Below, piece by piece: positions 54,825-63,750 of a DNA stretch of 64,000 bases. Below the pieces are notes generated by a model. It did no database searches and was not told the DNA's origin. It worked only from the letters and a program-made list of their open reading frames with translations. A program made the translations under genes and the position numbers. This DNA comes from CALMEH01 sp031409875 (GTDB taxonomy: Bacteria > Acidobacteriota > Blastocatellia > Pyrinomonadales > Pyrinomonadaceae), in contig JANNYB010000133.1 of the NCBI GenBank assembly GCA_031409875.1, positions 5,742 to 69,741 of the forward strand, in the 5' to 3' direction. Within the stretch, counting starts at the first letter, position 1; the number at the start of each line of letters is the position of its first letter.

Positions 54825-56960
54825 TTATTTTCTTACCGCAACTCCGATAATTCCGATGTTTCCATTGGCATCAAAAACGCGAAAAGCAACCGAATTATCG
54901 CCTTTATTCGGAACTGTTAAATCTAAAGTGTAAGATTCTTTCGTGCCGTCGGAAATTCCGTCGTCGGCATAGACGGTTTGCCATTCGCCGCCGTTGATGC
55001 TGTATTCGGCGCGGGTTAGATAACTTGCCGTTTCGCTTGCGTTTAGAGAGATTTTAACGCGGTCGCCGTTGATTTGCGTCGTGCCGTTTTGCGTAATTAT
55101 TGGCGCAGAATTATCAATGTCGAAAGGTTCGCTCAGACGTTCACCGGAAAGCATTTTCGATGTCGGATTTGAAAGCGAATCTTTAACGATGATTTTGAAA
55201 ATATAACGTCCGTCGGCAAGCGTCGAACCGTCAATCGTGTAAAAATTTACGCGCAAATTTTCGGCTAAAAGTTTGAAATCGTTTTGGTTAATCTCGCGGT
55301 AATAAAGGTCATACAAAAGTTTATCGCCGTTGCGATCTTCGGCTGTCCAAGCCAGCGAACGCGCTCCGCGCTGATAAATTCGGCGCGGTGGAATTTGCGG
55401 ATTTTGCAAACCGAAAACGCTCAAATCAATGCCGGAATTTTCGATATTCGGATCAATTTGCATCGGCGGATTTTCCGCAAGTCCGACGTTTGTCGGCAAA
55501 ATCTGAACTGAAAGAATTTCGGGCGCAATGTTCGCGGGAAGATAAGAAACATTCGCTTCGTTTAAAGTCGAAGTTCCTTTCAAAACTGCCCGCCATTGCA
55601 GAAATTTTGCTTTCGGGCTGGAGATTTGTGCGCCTTTTTGATCGGATGAAGCCGCGCTCCAATCGCTCCAAGTTTCGTTCGGTTTTTCGGTGTTGCCGCT
55701 GCGCGTTTGAATCGTAACATTGCCGCTCGAACGCCACCAGATTCTGCCCCAATCAGCCGTTGCTTTTGCATCTAAAACCGCCGATTCGTAAATACCTTCG
55801 GCGTTTGATTCCGCGCCGAAACGGAAAAGTTTTCCTTGATTGCTCGAAGTCGCAAAAAGATTTTTGCCGTTTGATTTTATCGTCGAAATTTGACCTTCGC
55901 CCGTCTGCAAAAGCAAAGTTTCGCGCCCGTCGTTCGTGATGTTATAAATTCTGCCTTTGTCGGAAGTGCCGACGAGAACGCCGTTTCCGGTTTGATGTGC
56001 GTAGATTGAAAATCCGATAACCGTCGGCGAATTCCATAAAACATTCGTGCTGCCATCGGGCAAAATTCGATAAATAATTGTTTTTGCATTCGTCAAATCA
56101 TAACGGCTTTTCACGGGAGTTTCTGTCGGATTTGTTTCAACTGTAACGGTATTTGAAGTTGTCGTCGTGGTTGTCGTCGTTTCGGTTTTCGGTGCGGTAA
56201 TCGTTTCGCTCAAAGCCAGCACATAAACCGAACCGTCCGCGCCGATTGCCAAATCGTGAATTTCACGAAGCGGCGAATCGAGCAAAGCAAACGCTTTTCC
56301 GTCCGTGCCGAAACGCAAAACCAATCCGCCCGAATCCGTTCCGGCGAAAAGATTTCCGTTTTTATCTGCCGCGAGCGAGATAATATGATTTTCGCTCGTA
56401 TCAAAAAGCAGGGAAGTTTCAGGCGTAGAATTTGCCGATTTCACTTTGTAAATCTTCCCGTTTTCGCCCGTTCCAACCGCTAAACTTCCATCAGATAAAA
56501 CCGCTAAAGACCAAATATATTTTTCCTTCGGTTCAAAATAAACAGTCGCGTTTCCGCTTGCGTCAATCCGATAAACCTTGCCATCGGGCGAAGTTCCGGC
56601 GTAAATTTCGCCTGATTTTCCGACGGCGATTGCCGAAACATTCAATTCCGCCGAATCGTAAAAAAGTTTTCCGTTTCCGCTTGCGTCAACCTTAAAAATT
56701 TTGCCGTCCGAACCTGTGCCGAGAAAGACATTTCCGCTCGCATCAACCGCGCTCGACCAGACGTAAGATTGATCGGTTTTGAAAACTTCGGTCAATTTTG
56801 GCGCAAGCGAAATTTCACCGTTATCGCCAATTGAAATACCTTTCGCGTCGCCGCGCAAAACGTCGGCACGGGAATTAACCGACCAAATCGAAGGTTCGCC
56901 GGCATTGATTGAAAAGGAAAATAAAAGCAGGAACGTAAAGAACAGAAGATATTTATTCAT
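54825..56960 (-). CDS. Secreted beta-propeller protein
   Basis: 711 residues with signal peptide (ending FSINAG). Propeller repeats dominate residues 55-400 (SSAVDASGNVFLGTGSDGKI, IAVGKSGEIYAGTSPDG, LAADKNGNLFAGTDSGG). A Thr-rich segment is encoded near 56170. The C-terminal part (about 400-711) is beta-rich with Ig-like features (DNSAPIITQNGTTQI). It is likely extracytoplasmic. No catalytic motif seen. Confidence 0.78.
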   Translation of the reverse strand: MNKYLLFFTFLLLFSFSINAGEPSIWSVNSRADVLRGDAKGISIGDNGEISLAPKLTEVFKTDQSYVWSSAVDASGNVFLGTGSDGKIFKVDASGNGKLFYDSAELNVSAIAVGKSGEIYAGTSPDGKVYRIDASGNATVYFEPKEKYIWSLAVLSDGSLAVGTGENGKIYKVKSANSTPETSLLFDTSENHIISLAADKNGNLFAGTDSGGLVLRFGTDGKAFALLDSPLREIHDLAIGADGSVYVLALSETITAPKTETTTTTTTTSNTVTVETNPTETPVKSRYDLTNAKTIIYRILPDGSTNVLWNSPTVIGFSIYAHQTGNGVLVGTSDKGRIYNITNDGRETLLLQTGEGQISTIKSNGKNLFATSSNQGKLFRFGAESNAEGIYESAVLDAKATADWGRIWWRSSGNVTIQTRSGNTEKPNETWSDWSAASSDQKGAQISSPKAKFLQWRAVLKGTSTLNEANVSYLPANIAPEILSVQILPTNVGLAENPPMQIDPNIENSGIDLSVFGLQNPQIPPRRIYQRGARSLAWTAEDRNGDKLLYDLYYREINQNDFKLLAENLRVNFYTIDGSTLADGRYIFKIIVKDSLSNPTSKMLSGERLSEPFDIDNSAPIITQNGTTQINGDRVKISLNASETASYLTRAEYSINGGEWQTVYADDGISDGTKESYTLDLTVPNKGDNSVAFRVFDANGNIGIIGVAVRK

Positions 56961-57034
56961 TTGATTGTGTTAAGTTCTAATAACAAAAATACACGAAAAC
57001 ACCTAAAAAATCCAACAAAAATAAAATTGCTTTC

Positions 57035-57197
57035 AGCTGGGAGCGCAGGCTTTCCAGCCTGCAAGATTGTGAAGCGTTTCGCGGAGCAATCTAACGACGT
57101 TGCGGATAAAATCAACTTGATTTCTACTCGAATGCTCTTAGATTGCTCCGCGAAACGCTCTGCAATCTTGCAGGCTGGGAAGCCTGCGCTCCCAGCT
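57035..57197. repeat. Palindromic element with CTGGGAGCGCAGGC arms
   Basis: Arms AGCTGGGAGCGCAGGCTTTC and GAAGCCTGCGCTCCCAGCT are inverted, with inner arms AGCGTTTCGCGGAGCAATCT and complement. It is the same family as 33714-33857. It lies between the starts and ends of two minus-strand genes. Confidence 0.88.
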
Positions 57198-57198
57198 A

Positions 57199-58530
57199 TC
57201 ATTTCGCCGTTTTTCTTTTCGTCTTTTTCGGAATTGTCGCGGTCTGATTGGCTTCCAAAAAATTTAAAGCATCACGCAATTCTTCCGCGTCGCCCGTAAT
57301 CAAACGCGCACTTCTTTCGCGTGTCAAATATGCCCAAAACCATTCGCTGAGAACGTAAAGGCGATTTTTGAAACCGATTAAACTGATAACGTGAATAAAA
57401 AGCCACGCAAGCCACGCGATAAATCCGGTTAATTTGAACTTTCCGGCTTCGACAATCGCTTTGCTTTTTCCGATTGTTGCCATCGAACCTTTGTCCCAAT
57501 ATTTAAAATCTTTGCGTGGTTTATTTTTTGCATCGTTCAAAATATTCTCACAAGCCGTTTGCGCCATTTGAGTTGCGGCTGGCGCAACGCCCGGCACGAT
57601 TTTTCCGTTTGCCTGTTTCAAACTCGCCATATCGCCAATGACGAAAATGTTTTTTTGATTCGGAACGCTCAAATCATTATTCACAAAAACTCGTCCGGCT
57701 TTGTCGGTTTCTGCGTCAAATTGTTTGCCGAGAGGTGAAGCCGCAACGCCTGTCGCCCAAACTAAAACATCGCAATTTATCCATTTATCGCTGTATTTTA
57801 CTCGTCCGGCTTCAACTTCCGTAACAAAACTATTCAAATAAACTTCAACGCCCAAACCTTCCAAATCTTTTTTCGCACGTTCCGAAAGTTCCGGCGAAAA
57901 TGTGTTTAAAACTCTGTCGCCGCCTTCAAGCAGCATCACGAGAGCTTTGCGTGTATCAATCAAATTGAAATCGTTTGACAACGCCTGACGCGCAATTCCG
58001 GCAATCGCGCCTGCGAGTTCAACGCCGGTTGCGCCCGCGCCGACCACGACAAAATTCAAATGTTTTTTCACGCCCGTCAAATATGCTTCACGCTCGGCGA
58101 GTTCAAAAGCCAGCAAAACACGCCGCCGAATTTCGAGCGCATCTTCGACGGTTTTGAGTCCGGGCGCGAAATTTTCCCATTCGTCGTGTCCGAAATAAGA
58201 ATGCCGCGCACCTGCCGCAACAATCAAATAATCAAACGAAATTTCAGAATCATCAGCGAGTTTGACTACTTTTTTGGCTAAATCAAACGCGACAACTTCG
58301 CCCAAAATTACTTGCACATTCTTAAACTTGTGCAAAATGCGTCGAATCGGCGAAGCAATTTCACCCGGCGATAAAACCGCCGTCGCAACTTGGTAAAGCA
58401 AAGGCTGAAAAGTATGATGATTTTTCTTATCAATCAGCGTAACTTCGACATCTTCGCCGCCCAATTCCTTCGCCGCCTGAAGTCCGCCGAATCCGCCGCC
58501 GATAATTACAACTTTTGGTTTATTTTCCAT
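57199..58530 (-). CDS. ndh: Type II NADH dehydrogenase (NDH-2)
   Basis: 443 residues from ATG 58530, preceded by GGAG. FAD site VVIIGGGFGGLQAAKEL, the KKNHHTFQPLLYQVA segment and the NADH site VVVGAGATGVELAGAI are present, together with FVIGDMASLKQANGK and a C-terminal amphipathic/hydrophobic region (FIAWLAWLFIHVISLIGF). It transfers electrons from NADH to quinone without proton pumping at the inner membrane face. Length fits NDH-2 (about 400-450). Confidence 0.94.
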   Translation of the reverse strand: MENKPKVVIIGGGFGGLQAAKELGGEDVEVTLIDKKNHHTFQPLLYQVATAVLSPGEIASPIRRILHKFKNVQVILGEVVAFDLAKKVVKLADDSEISFDYLIVAAGARHSYFGHDEWENFAPGLKTVEDALEIRRRVLLAFELAEREAYLTGVKKHLNFVVVGAGATGVELAGAIAGIARQALSNDFNLIDTRKALVMLLEGGDRVLNTFSPELSERAKKDLEGLGVEVYLNSFVTEVEAGRVKYSDKWINCDVLVWATGVAASPLGKQFDAETDKAGRVFVNNDLSVPNQKNIFVIGDMASLKQANGKIVPGVAPAATQMAQTACENILNDAKNKPRKDFKYWDKGSMATIGKSKAIVEAGKFKLTGFIAWLAWLFIHVISLIGFKNRLYVLSEWFWAYLTRERSARLITGDAEELRDALNFLEANQTATIPKKTKRKTAK

Positions 58531-58614
58531 AAGAATCTCCAATATTTATCGCGCAAAATATTTGTGAAAAGTATCTCATATATCTTAAAATTATTATAAA
58601 TCGCCGAATAAAAT

Positions 58615-59103
58615 ATGTTACAATTCGAACGAATGAAAAGCGGCGCAGGCGGAAATTGGCGAAGATTTGACGAAAAATTTGATGTTTCGATTATTAAGCA
58701 AGAAAGCGGACTTTCGTGTGTTTCGGCGGTTGGTGAAATGCTTCTGAAAAATCGAGGAATCTTTGTTTCGCAAGCGAAAATCCGTGATATAATCGGGGAA
58801 CCTGCTGCTATTGAAAGTTTGGCGGAAGTTTTGAATATTTTTGATAATTCCGACGATGGAAAATCTTGGCACGGACACGCAACTGATATAAAAAGTCTTG
58901 AAATACTTTTTCGTATGGAAAATTGGGCAGTTTTTATGGTTGATGATTTTGTTTTGAATCGAATGCTTCACGCGGTTTTTATTGAAGGAAAAACAAACGG
59001 CGATTTAGTGAAAATCAAAGATACTTTCGACCAAACTTCATACAAAATGACAATGCCGGATTTCATTAAACATTGGGGCGGACAAATTATTTACAGAAAA
59101 TGA
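58615..59103 (+). CDS. Papain-like (C39-like) cysteine peptidase-fold protein
   Basis: 162 residues. The putative nucleophile is Cys in ESGLSCVSAVGEMLL, and His is in RMLHAVFIEG, followed by Asp in VKIKDTFD, the order of papain-fold peptidases such as C39-like. No signal peptide or membrane helix is seen. The stop overlaps the next start (ATGA). A protease or toxin with a dedicated partner is possible. Confidence 0.62.
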   Translation: MLQFERMKSGAGGNWRRFDEKFDVSIIKQESGLSCVSAVGEMLLKNRGIFVSQAKIRDIIGEPAAIESLAEVLNIFDNSDDGKSWHGHATDIKSLEILFRMENWAVFMVDDFVLNRMLHAVFIEGKTNGDLVKIKDTFDQTSYKMTMPDFIKHWGGQIIYRK

Positions 59104-59345
59104 ACAGAAGAAAATTACAACTTAATATTTTGGAAATTTCAGCCGATGGAGTAAATTTCGAGGTTGTTTTGGATAATAAAAAAACGCAATACAAAGCGAA
59201 AATTGTCAACAATGGCGGAATTTTCGGTGTGGAATTTCCGAAAGAAGTAAGTTTAAAGGTTTCGTATTTTCCCGATGAAACCAAAGAATTTATCAGTAAT
59301 TTAAGAGAAATTTACTTTTCTTCCGAAGAACTTCAAGCCGCTTAA
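59100..59345 (+). CDS. Small partner of the papain-like gene
   Basis: 81 residues from ATG 59100, which overlaps the preceding stop. It is beta-rich (VNFEVVLDNKKTQYKAKI) with an acidic C-terminus. Operon overlap with a protease-like gene suggests an inhibitor, immunity or substrate protein; no homology is recognised. Confidence 0.6.
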   Translation: MNRRKLQLNILEISADGVNFEVVLDNKKTQYKAKIVNNGGIFGVEFPKEVSLKVSYFPDETKEFISNLREIYFSSEELQAA

Positions 59346-59347
59346 AT

Positions 59348-60364
59348 TTAACTTCCTATATATTTTGCATAAATCGAACGTGCTGTCGAAACATCATCCG
59401 TGCCGCGAATGATGGCGCGTCCGTCGCGGAAAATGGTTAGTTCGTAATCTTCAAATGTCAGACGCAAAAGATATTCGTTGAGTTTGATTTCGCCGTGAGA
59501 TTTTAGTTTTTCGGCGAGATTTTTTAAATCAATTTCGGTCGGTTTCGGCGCAATTTGGACGGCATTTCGTCCGCATAAAACGGCGGAAAATTCGCTGGCT
59601 TCGGCATCGAGAAATTCAAAATTTTGTTTCGCGCAACATTCGCAATCTTCGTTCGGTTTTCCGAGTTTTATTTTGCGCCAATCGTTTTGCCAAACGTCAA
59701 TTTGAATCAGAGATTTGTGCAATTTATCAAAATTTCCGGTCAAGATTTTTAACGCTTCGGTTGTTTGAATTGCGGAAATGCTCGAAATTATCGGCGAAAT
59801 TACGCCTGCCGTGTCGCACGTCGGCGAACTTCCGGCGTTTGGGATTTCTTCAAAAATACAGCGCAAACACGGCGTTTCATTCGGGAAAATCGTCATCGTC
59901 GTTCCATAAGACGAAACCGCCGCGCCGTAAATCCAAGTTTTTGTGTGTTTGACGCAAGCGTCATTGAGTAAATAACGAATCTGAAAATTGTCCGTGCCGT
60001 CGAGAATTAAATCAACGTCTTTTACATAACTTTCGATATTTGAATGATTTACGTCCGCGACAATCGCGTCAATTTCAACCTCAGAATTGATTGCCGCAAG
60101 CCGATTTTTCGCCGCAATCGCTTTCGGCAAACGCTCTTTCGCATCAGATTCGGAATATAAAGTTTGCCGCTGTAAATTCGTAAATTCAACAAAATCTCGA
60201 TCAACAATCCGCAAAAATCCAACTCCGCCACGCGCCAAAACTTCCGCGTGCGCCGCACCGAGCGCACCGCAACCGACGAGCAAAACACGCGAATTTTTGA
60301 GTTTTTCTTGTCCGGTTTTACCGATTGGCGAAAATAAAATTTGTCGGCTGTATCGTTCGTTCAT
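59348..60364 (-). CDS. ThiF/MoeB/HesA-family adenylyltransferase
   Basis: 338 residues. ATP site VLLVGCGALGAAHAEVLARG, then VDRDFVEFTNLQRQTLYSE (Arg and Gln of E1-like enzymes). DGTDNFQIRYLLNDA, CxxC zinc ligands (PCLRC and CECC) and the catalytic-type Cys in SSPTCDTAGV follow. It activates the C-terminus of a ThiS/MoaD-like sulfur carrier. The C-terminal 80 residues form a small extra domain. Thiamin or molybdopterin roles cannot be separated here, since no carrier gene is adjacent. Confidence 0.9.
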   Translation of the reverse strand: MNERYSRQILFSPIGKTGQEKLKNSRVLLVGCGALGAAHAEVLARGGVGFLRIVDRDFVEFTNLQRQTLYSESDAKERLPKAIAAKNRLAAINSEVEIDAIVADVNHSNIESYVKDVDLILDGTDNFQIRYLLNDACVKHTKTWIYGAAVSSYGTTMTIFPNETPCLRCIFEEIPNAGSSPTCDTAGVISPIISSISAIQTTEALKILTGNFDKLHKSLIQIDVWQNDWRKIKLGKPNEDCECCAKQNFEFLDAEASEFSAVLCGRNAVQIAPKPTEIDLKNLAEKLKSHGEIKLNEYLLRLTFEDYELTIFRDGRAIIRGTDDVSTARSIYAKYIGS

Positions 60365-60449
60365 TGCAAATCTTTGCGATTATCCAAAATTGTATTCAAC
60401 AGAAGATTTATTGTAAATTATTGTAGGAAGGCTTACCATTTCAAGATTT

Positions 60450-60707
60450 ATGAAAACTTTTGAACCAATTATGGAAATACCGCTCGCGCTTCGTGAAGAT
60501 GGCACGATTTGTGTTAAAAACACTCGTTTGCCGATTGATGCGATTGTCGGTGCATATAATCGAGGCGAACGTGCCGAAAGTATTTTCGAGACTTATTCCG
60601 CGGATGTTTCTTTATTATCCGATATTTTTTCGATAATTTCTTACTATTTAAATAACAAGACAATGATTGATGATTATCTTGCCAAACGGCAAAGCAAATT
60701 TGATTAA
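60450..60707 (+). CDS. DUF433 family (antitoxin-like) protein
   Basis: 85 residues. The DUF433 signature is seen in PLALREDGTICVKNTRLPIDAIVGAY and SIFETYSADVSLLSDIFSIISYYL. DUF433 proteins often pair with PIN-like (Mut7-C/DUF5615) toxins, but no toxin gene follows; the next gene is convergent. It is an orphan here. Confidence 0.85.
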   Translation: MKTFEPIMEIPLALREDGTICVKNTRLPIDAIVGAYNRGERAESIFETYSADVSLLSDIFSIISYYLNNKTMIDDYLAKRQSKFD

Positions 60708-60714
60708 AGAATTT

Positions 60715-62319
60715 CTAACTTAATCTTTTCAAAACTTCCGCGCTCATTTCCTTCATTGGCGCGTCTAAACCTGTCCAGATTTTTTGTTGTTCCATAGCTT
60801 GCGCGATGAGCATTGCCATTCCGCCGATTTTCGGGACATTTGCGCGGTCGGCTTCGGACATTAATTTTGTTTGGAACGGATTATAAACCAAATCATAAAC
60901 CAAATTTACCTTTTCGATTTGTTCGGCGCGGACGATTGATTCGTTTTCGAGTTCGCCTTTGGTGCCGAGCGGCGTTGAATTTACTAAAATATCAAAATCT
61001 TTATAATTTGCGATTTGCGATTTGCGATTTGCGATTGGAAATTCATTAAAATTCGAGTCGAATTCTTCGGCTAATATTTTTGCTTTTGCTAAATCTCTGG
61101 CAAAAATCGTTACGTTCGCGCCCGCTTGCGTGAGTGCGTAGATGCAAGCACGAGCCGCGCCGCCTGCGCCGAAAACGGCGACTTTCGCAGAACTCAAATC
61201 GCCGTAGGAATTTAACAAAGGTGTGATAAATCCGTGCGCGTCGGTGTTGTAGCCGTGAAGTTTTCCGTCTAAGATTTTTACAGTATTGACTGCGCCGATT
61301 TTTTTTGCGGTTTCGTCTATAAAATCTAAATGCTTGATAATGTTTTGTTTATGCGGATTCGTTACGGAAAAACCTTTGAAATTTAATTCGATTTCGCGTG
61401 TTTCTTCGCGCACCATTCGGCGCATAAATTCGTCTAAATTTTGCGTTTGAAGCGGCACGAAAACCGAATTCAAACCGTGAAACTTAAACGCCGCATTTTG
61501 CATAAAAGGCGACATCGAATAACTCGTATTGCCGCCGATAATTCCGTAAATTTCGGTTTGTTCGTTTAAACTTTTGACGCGATAAACGTCAACCAAATCT
61601 GCCACCGAAACTTGTCCGGGCGCAGTTTCTTTACCCGAATCGAGCGAAGAGTATGTCATAAACGCGCCGTGCGCCAAACCCAAAATCCGCGTCCATTTTC
61701 CGCTCTCGTCCATTGCGATTGGAATGATTTGACGGTTTTCGCGTTTGGCAAATTTTAGAAGTTCCCAAATAGGCAAAGTGTCGGTTATGTCGTGCGTTTG
61801 CGTGGCAATTTTGATAATGCTTTTTTCAATTTTCGATTGAATTAAAGCTGTATCTTTTTTCGACACGGTGAATCTCAGCTTTGTATTTACCAACCGTTCG
61901 TAAAGATAATTTAGCTTTCCATAAGTTTGTTTAAAATTGTGATATGAACAAATAAATTGCGAGTTTTTAAGTTCGTGCAATTTCCAGTTGTGTCCTTCAT
62001 CGCAAAACAAATCGAATTCAATATCTACAAAATCCATTTCGCGTATTTCACGTTCATGAAGCCAGAAACCAATTCTATCGAAAAAATCTATCTCACGATT
62101 TCCGCCTTGTTCTTTTGGGCGAAAAGTAATTATAAAAGGCTTGCCAATTTTTTGACGCAAGGATTTCAATTCTTTCAAAGCATTTTTAGTTTCGCTTTCA
62201 TCCAAACAATCAAAACGAATCTCAATCACGTCCGCCAAATTTTCGGCGCGTTTGATTTGCGCGAATAAATCTTCGGCGGTTTCGGCGCAGATTGAGATGC
62301 AGATTTTTCCGTTATTCAT
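60715..62319 (-). CDS. aroDE: Bifunctional 3-dehydroquinate dehydratase / shikimate dehydrogenase
   Basis: 534 residues. N-terminal type I dehydroquinase (about 1-220) with IEIRFDCLDE, FICSYHNF and a lysine site before KIATQTHDI. C-terminal shikimate dehydrogenase (about 255-534) with IIGGNTSYSMSPFMQNAAF, GFSVTNPHKQ, AVFGAGGAARACIYAL and VNSTPLG. Together they catalyse two steps of chorismate synthesis in the cytoplasm. A heptanucleotide tract lies within the second domain and gives IANRKSQIANYK. It overlaps the TspO gene by 8 bases. Confidence 0.94.
   Translation of the reverse strand: MNNGKICISICAETAEDLFAQIKRAENLADVIEIRFDCLDESETKNALKELKSLRQKIGKPFIITFRPKEQGGNREIDFFDRIGFWLHEREIREMDFVDIEFDLFCDEGHNWKLHELKNSQFICSYHNFKQTYGKLNYLYERLVNTKLRFTVSKKDTALIQSKIEKSIIKIATQTHDITDTLPIWELLKFAKRENRQIIPIAMDESGKWTRILGLAHGAFMTYSSLDSGKETAPGQVSVADLVDVYRVKSLNEQTEIYGIIGGNTSYSMSPFMQNAAFKFHGLNSVFVPLQTQNLDEFMRRMVREETREIELNFKGFSVTNPHKQNIIKHLDFIDETAKKIGAVNTVKILDGKLHGYNTDAHGFITPLLNSYGDLSSAKVAVFGAGGAARACIYALTQAGANVTIFARDLAKAKILAEEFDSNFNEFPIANRKSQIANYKDFDILVNSTPLGTKGELENESIVRAEQIEKVNLVYDLVYNPFQTKLMSEADRANVPKIGGMAMLIAQAMEQQKIWTGLDAPMKEMSAEVLKRLS
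61007..61036. repeat. Heptanucleotide tract (TTGCGAT)n inside aroDE
   Basis: About four TTGCGAT units are read through in frame. A change of copy number by other than a multiple of three would disrupt an essential pathway gene. Confidence 0.82.
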
Positions 62320-63070
62320 ATTGTGTCGGTCGGTCTTTGAGAACGAATGAAAGTGCTGAGAGTAAGCAAGCGATTGTGCCGAAAGCCGCGAAAATGACGA
62401 TTGCCGTTTTGCCGCTTTGTTGCACGCCGATTGCCGTTAATGCCCACGCGATTGCCAGCGGATATGCCGAATTTGACAAAATCGGACGCATTACGGCGGC
62501 TAAAACTGCGGCGATTACAATTAAAATGCAAGCCAAAACGGTTGTCGTCGTTTCGGAAGGTTTCACGCCGAGAGAAACGAGCGTAATTGTTGCATTAACA
62601 ATAGTTGCCGCCGTAACCCAGCCGAAATAAAGCGCAAAAGGTGTGGCAACTAAAAGAGTTTCGGCTTTTGATTCGGTGTTTCTCACGTTCAGATTTATAA
62701 CCGCTAACAGCATTAGAAGCACGAAAATTACAAGCAGGGAAACCGCTAACATTTCGTAATGAAAAACGTAAATCCACGCGCAATTTGCCGCACAGCTTAA
62801 AATATAAACCGAGCGTAAATTGCGAAATCTTTCGGCTTTTGAAGGCAGAGCCTGATAAATGCTGAAGGCGATTAAACCTAAGTAAATCAAGCCCCAAATC
62901 GAAAATGCGTAACCTGCCGGAGTTACGGAAGTAAAATATTTGTCGGAAACATCTTTCGGCAGAATATTGCCGATTTTTCCTGTCGAAGCCAGTCCGTTGA
63001 CGATAATCGTGCCGATTGTGGCGATGATTACCAAAATTTGTTTTAGCGTATCCTTTTGACCGTGTGCCAT
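62312..63070 (-). CDS. TspO/MBR-family membrane protein
   Basis: 252 residues with about six to seven membrane helices. Family-type features are TPAGYAFSIWGLIYLGLI, YILSCAANCAWIYVFHYE and PFALYFGWVTAATIVN. TspO/MBR proteins bind tetrapyrroles and affect stress responses. The length is longer than classical TspO (about 160), as in the related larger subfamily. It is translationally overlapped with aroDE. Confidence 0.85.
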   Translation of the reverse strand: MAHGQKDTLKQILVIIATIGTIIVNGLASTGKIGNILPKDVSDKYFTSVTPAGYAFSIWGLIYLGLIAFSIYQALPSKAERFRNLRSVYILSCAANCAWIYVFHYEMLAVSLLVIFVLLMLLAVINLNVRNTESKAETLLVATPFALYFGWVTAATIVNATITLVSLGVKPSETTTTVLACILIVIAAVLAAVMRPILSNSAYPLAIAWALTAIGVQQSGKTAIVIFAAFGTIACLLSALSFVLKDRPTQYE

Positions 63071-63295
63071 ATTCGTAGTTTAATACTTATCAAGGAAATT
63101 TTCACGATTTCGTATGAAATTAACGGAAAACGTAAAGTAATGTAAATGAATCAAAGTCTGCGGCTTGGATTTTATGCCATAATTTGATGAAATCTGCGAA
63201 TTTATGTCTTTGGCACTAATTTTGCATAATAAAAAGCGGCGCAAATCTTACTTTCCCTTTTGGCGCACAGATTTATAGAAAGAGGAAATACAAAA

Positions 63296-63517
63296 ATGAA
63301 AATTTTGAAGAAAATATTATTTATGTCGGCGGCTGTCCTTTGCTTTTCATTTGCGGCATCGGCACAGCAAACAACCCCAACGCCGCTACCAAAACCGACT
63401 CCGCCGGTAATAATTGTTCCCGATAAACCGAAGGACGATAAACCTAAGGATGACAAGCAAAAGCCCAGAACGGCAGCTCTTGATTTACCCCGCAAGTTTA
63501 AGACAGAATCGGTTTAA
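63296..63517 (+). CDS. Small secreted Pro/Lys-rich protein
   Basis: 73 residues from ATG 63296 with GAGG ten bases before. Signal peptide ends FAASAQ. The mature part is Pro/Thr/Lys/Asp-rich (TPLPKPTPP, DKPKDDKPKDDK). No domain recognised; it may be a periplasmic low-complexity linker or charged small protein. Confidence 0.62.
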   Translation: MKILKKILFMSAAVLCFSFAASAQQTTPTPLPKPTPPVIIVPDKPKDDKPKDDKQKPRTAALDLPRKFKTESV

Positions 63518-63537
63518 CTAATCATTTGATTTGCTTC

Positions 63538-63577
63538 AAAAAAAGGCGACTTGTAAAAAACAAGCCACCTTTTTTTT
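63538..63577 (+). terminator. Intrinsic terminator after the small secreted protein
   Basis: Stem AAAAGGCGACTTGT / ACAAGCCACCTTTT with a short A-rich loop and a T-tract. Confidence 0.8.
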
Positions 63578-63596
63578 ACTTATTTCCGATAATGTC

Positions 63597-63750
63597 TATA
63601 CCAAACAGGAATTGGTTTGCGAAAACATTTGATTAAAAAGTCCAACACGCTTTAGCTTGTTGAATGTGCCGGCATCTCGACAAGCTAAAGCGTGTCGGAC
63701 ATTTTCCGGCTAATTGTTTTTCGCAATTCATTTTCTTTTGGGTATAATAA
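63597..63750. repeat. Palindromic repeat, window-edge family (full copy)
   Basis: Outer ends TATACCAAA and TTTGGGTATA are inverted, with inner arms AACACGCTTTAGCTTGTTG and GACAAGCTAAAGCGTGTCGG. The left half is repeated in inverted orientation at 1-75. The remaining sequence to 64000 is AT-rich with no recognised gene. Confidence 0.85.
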
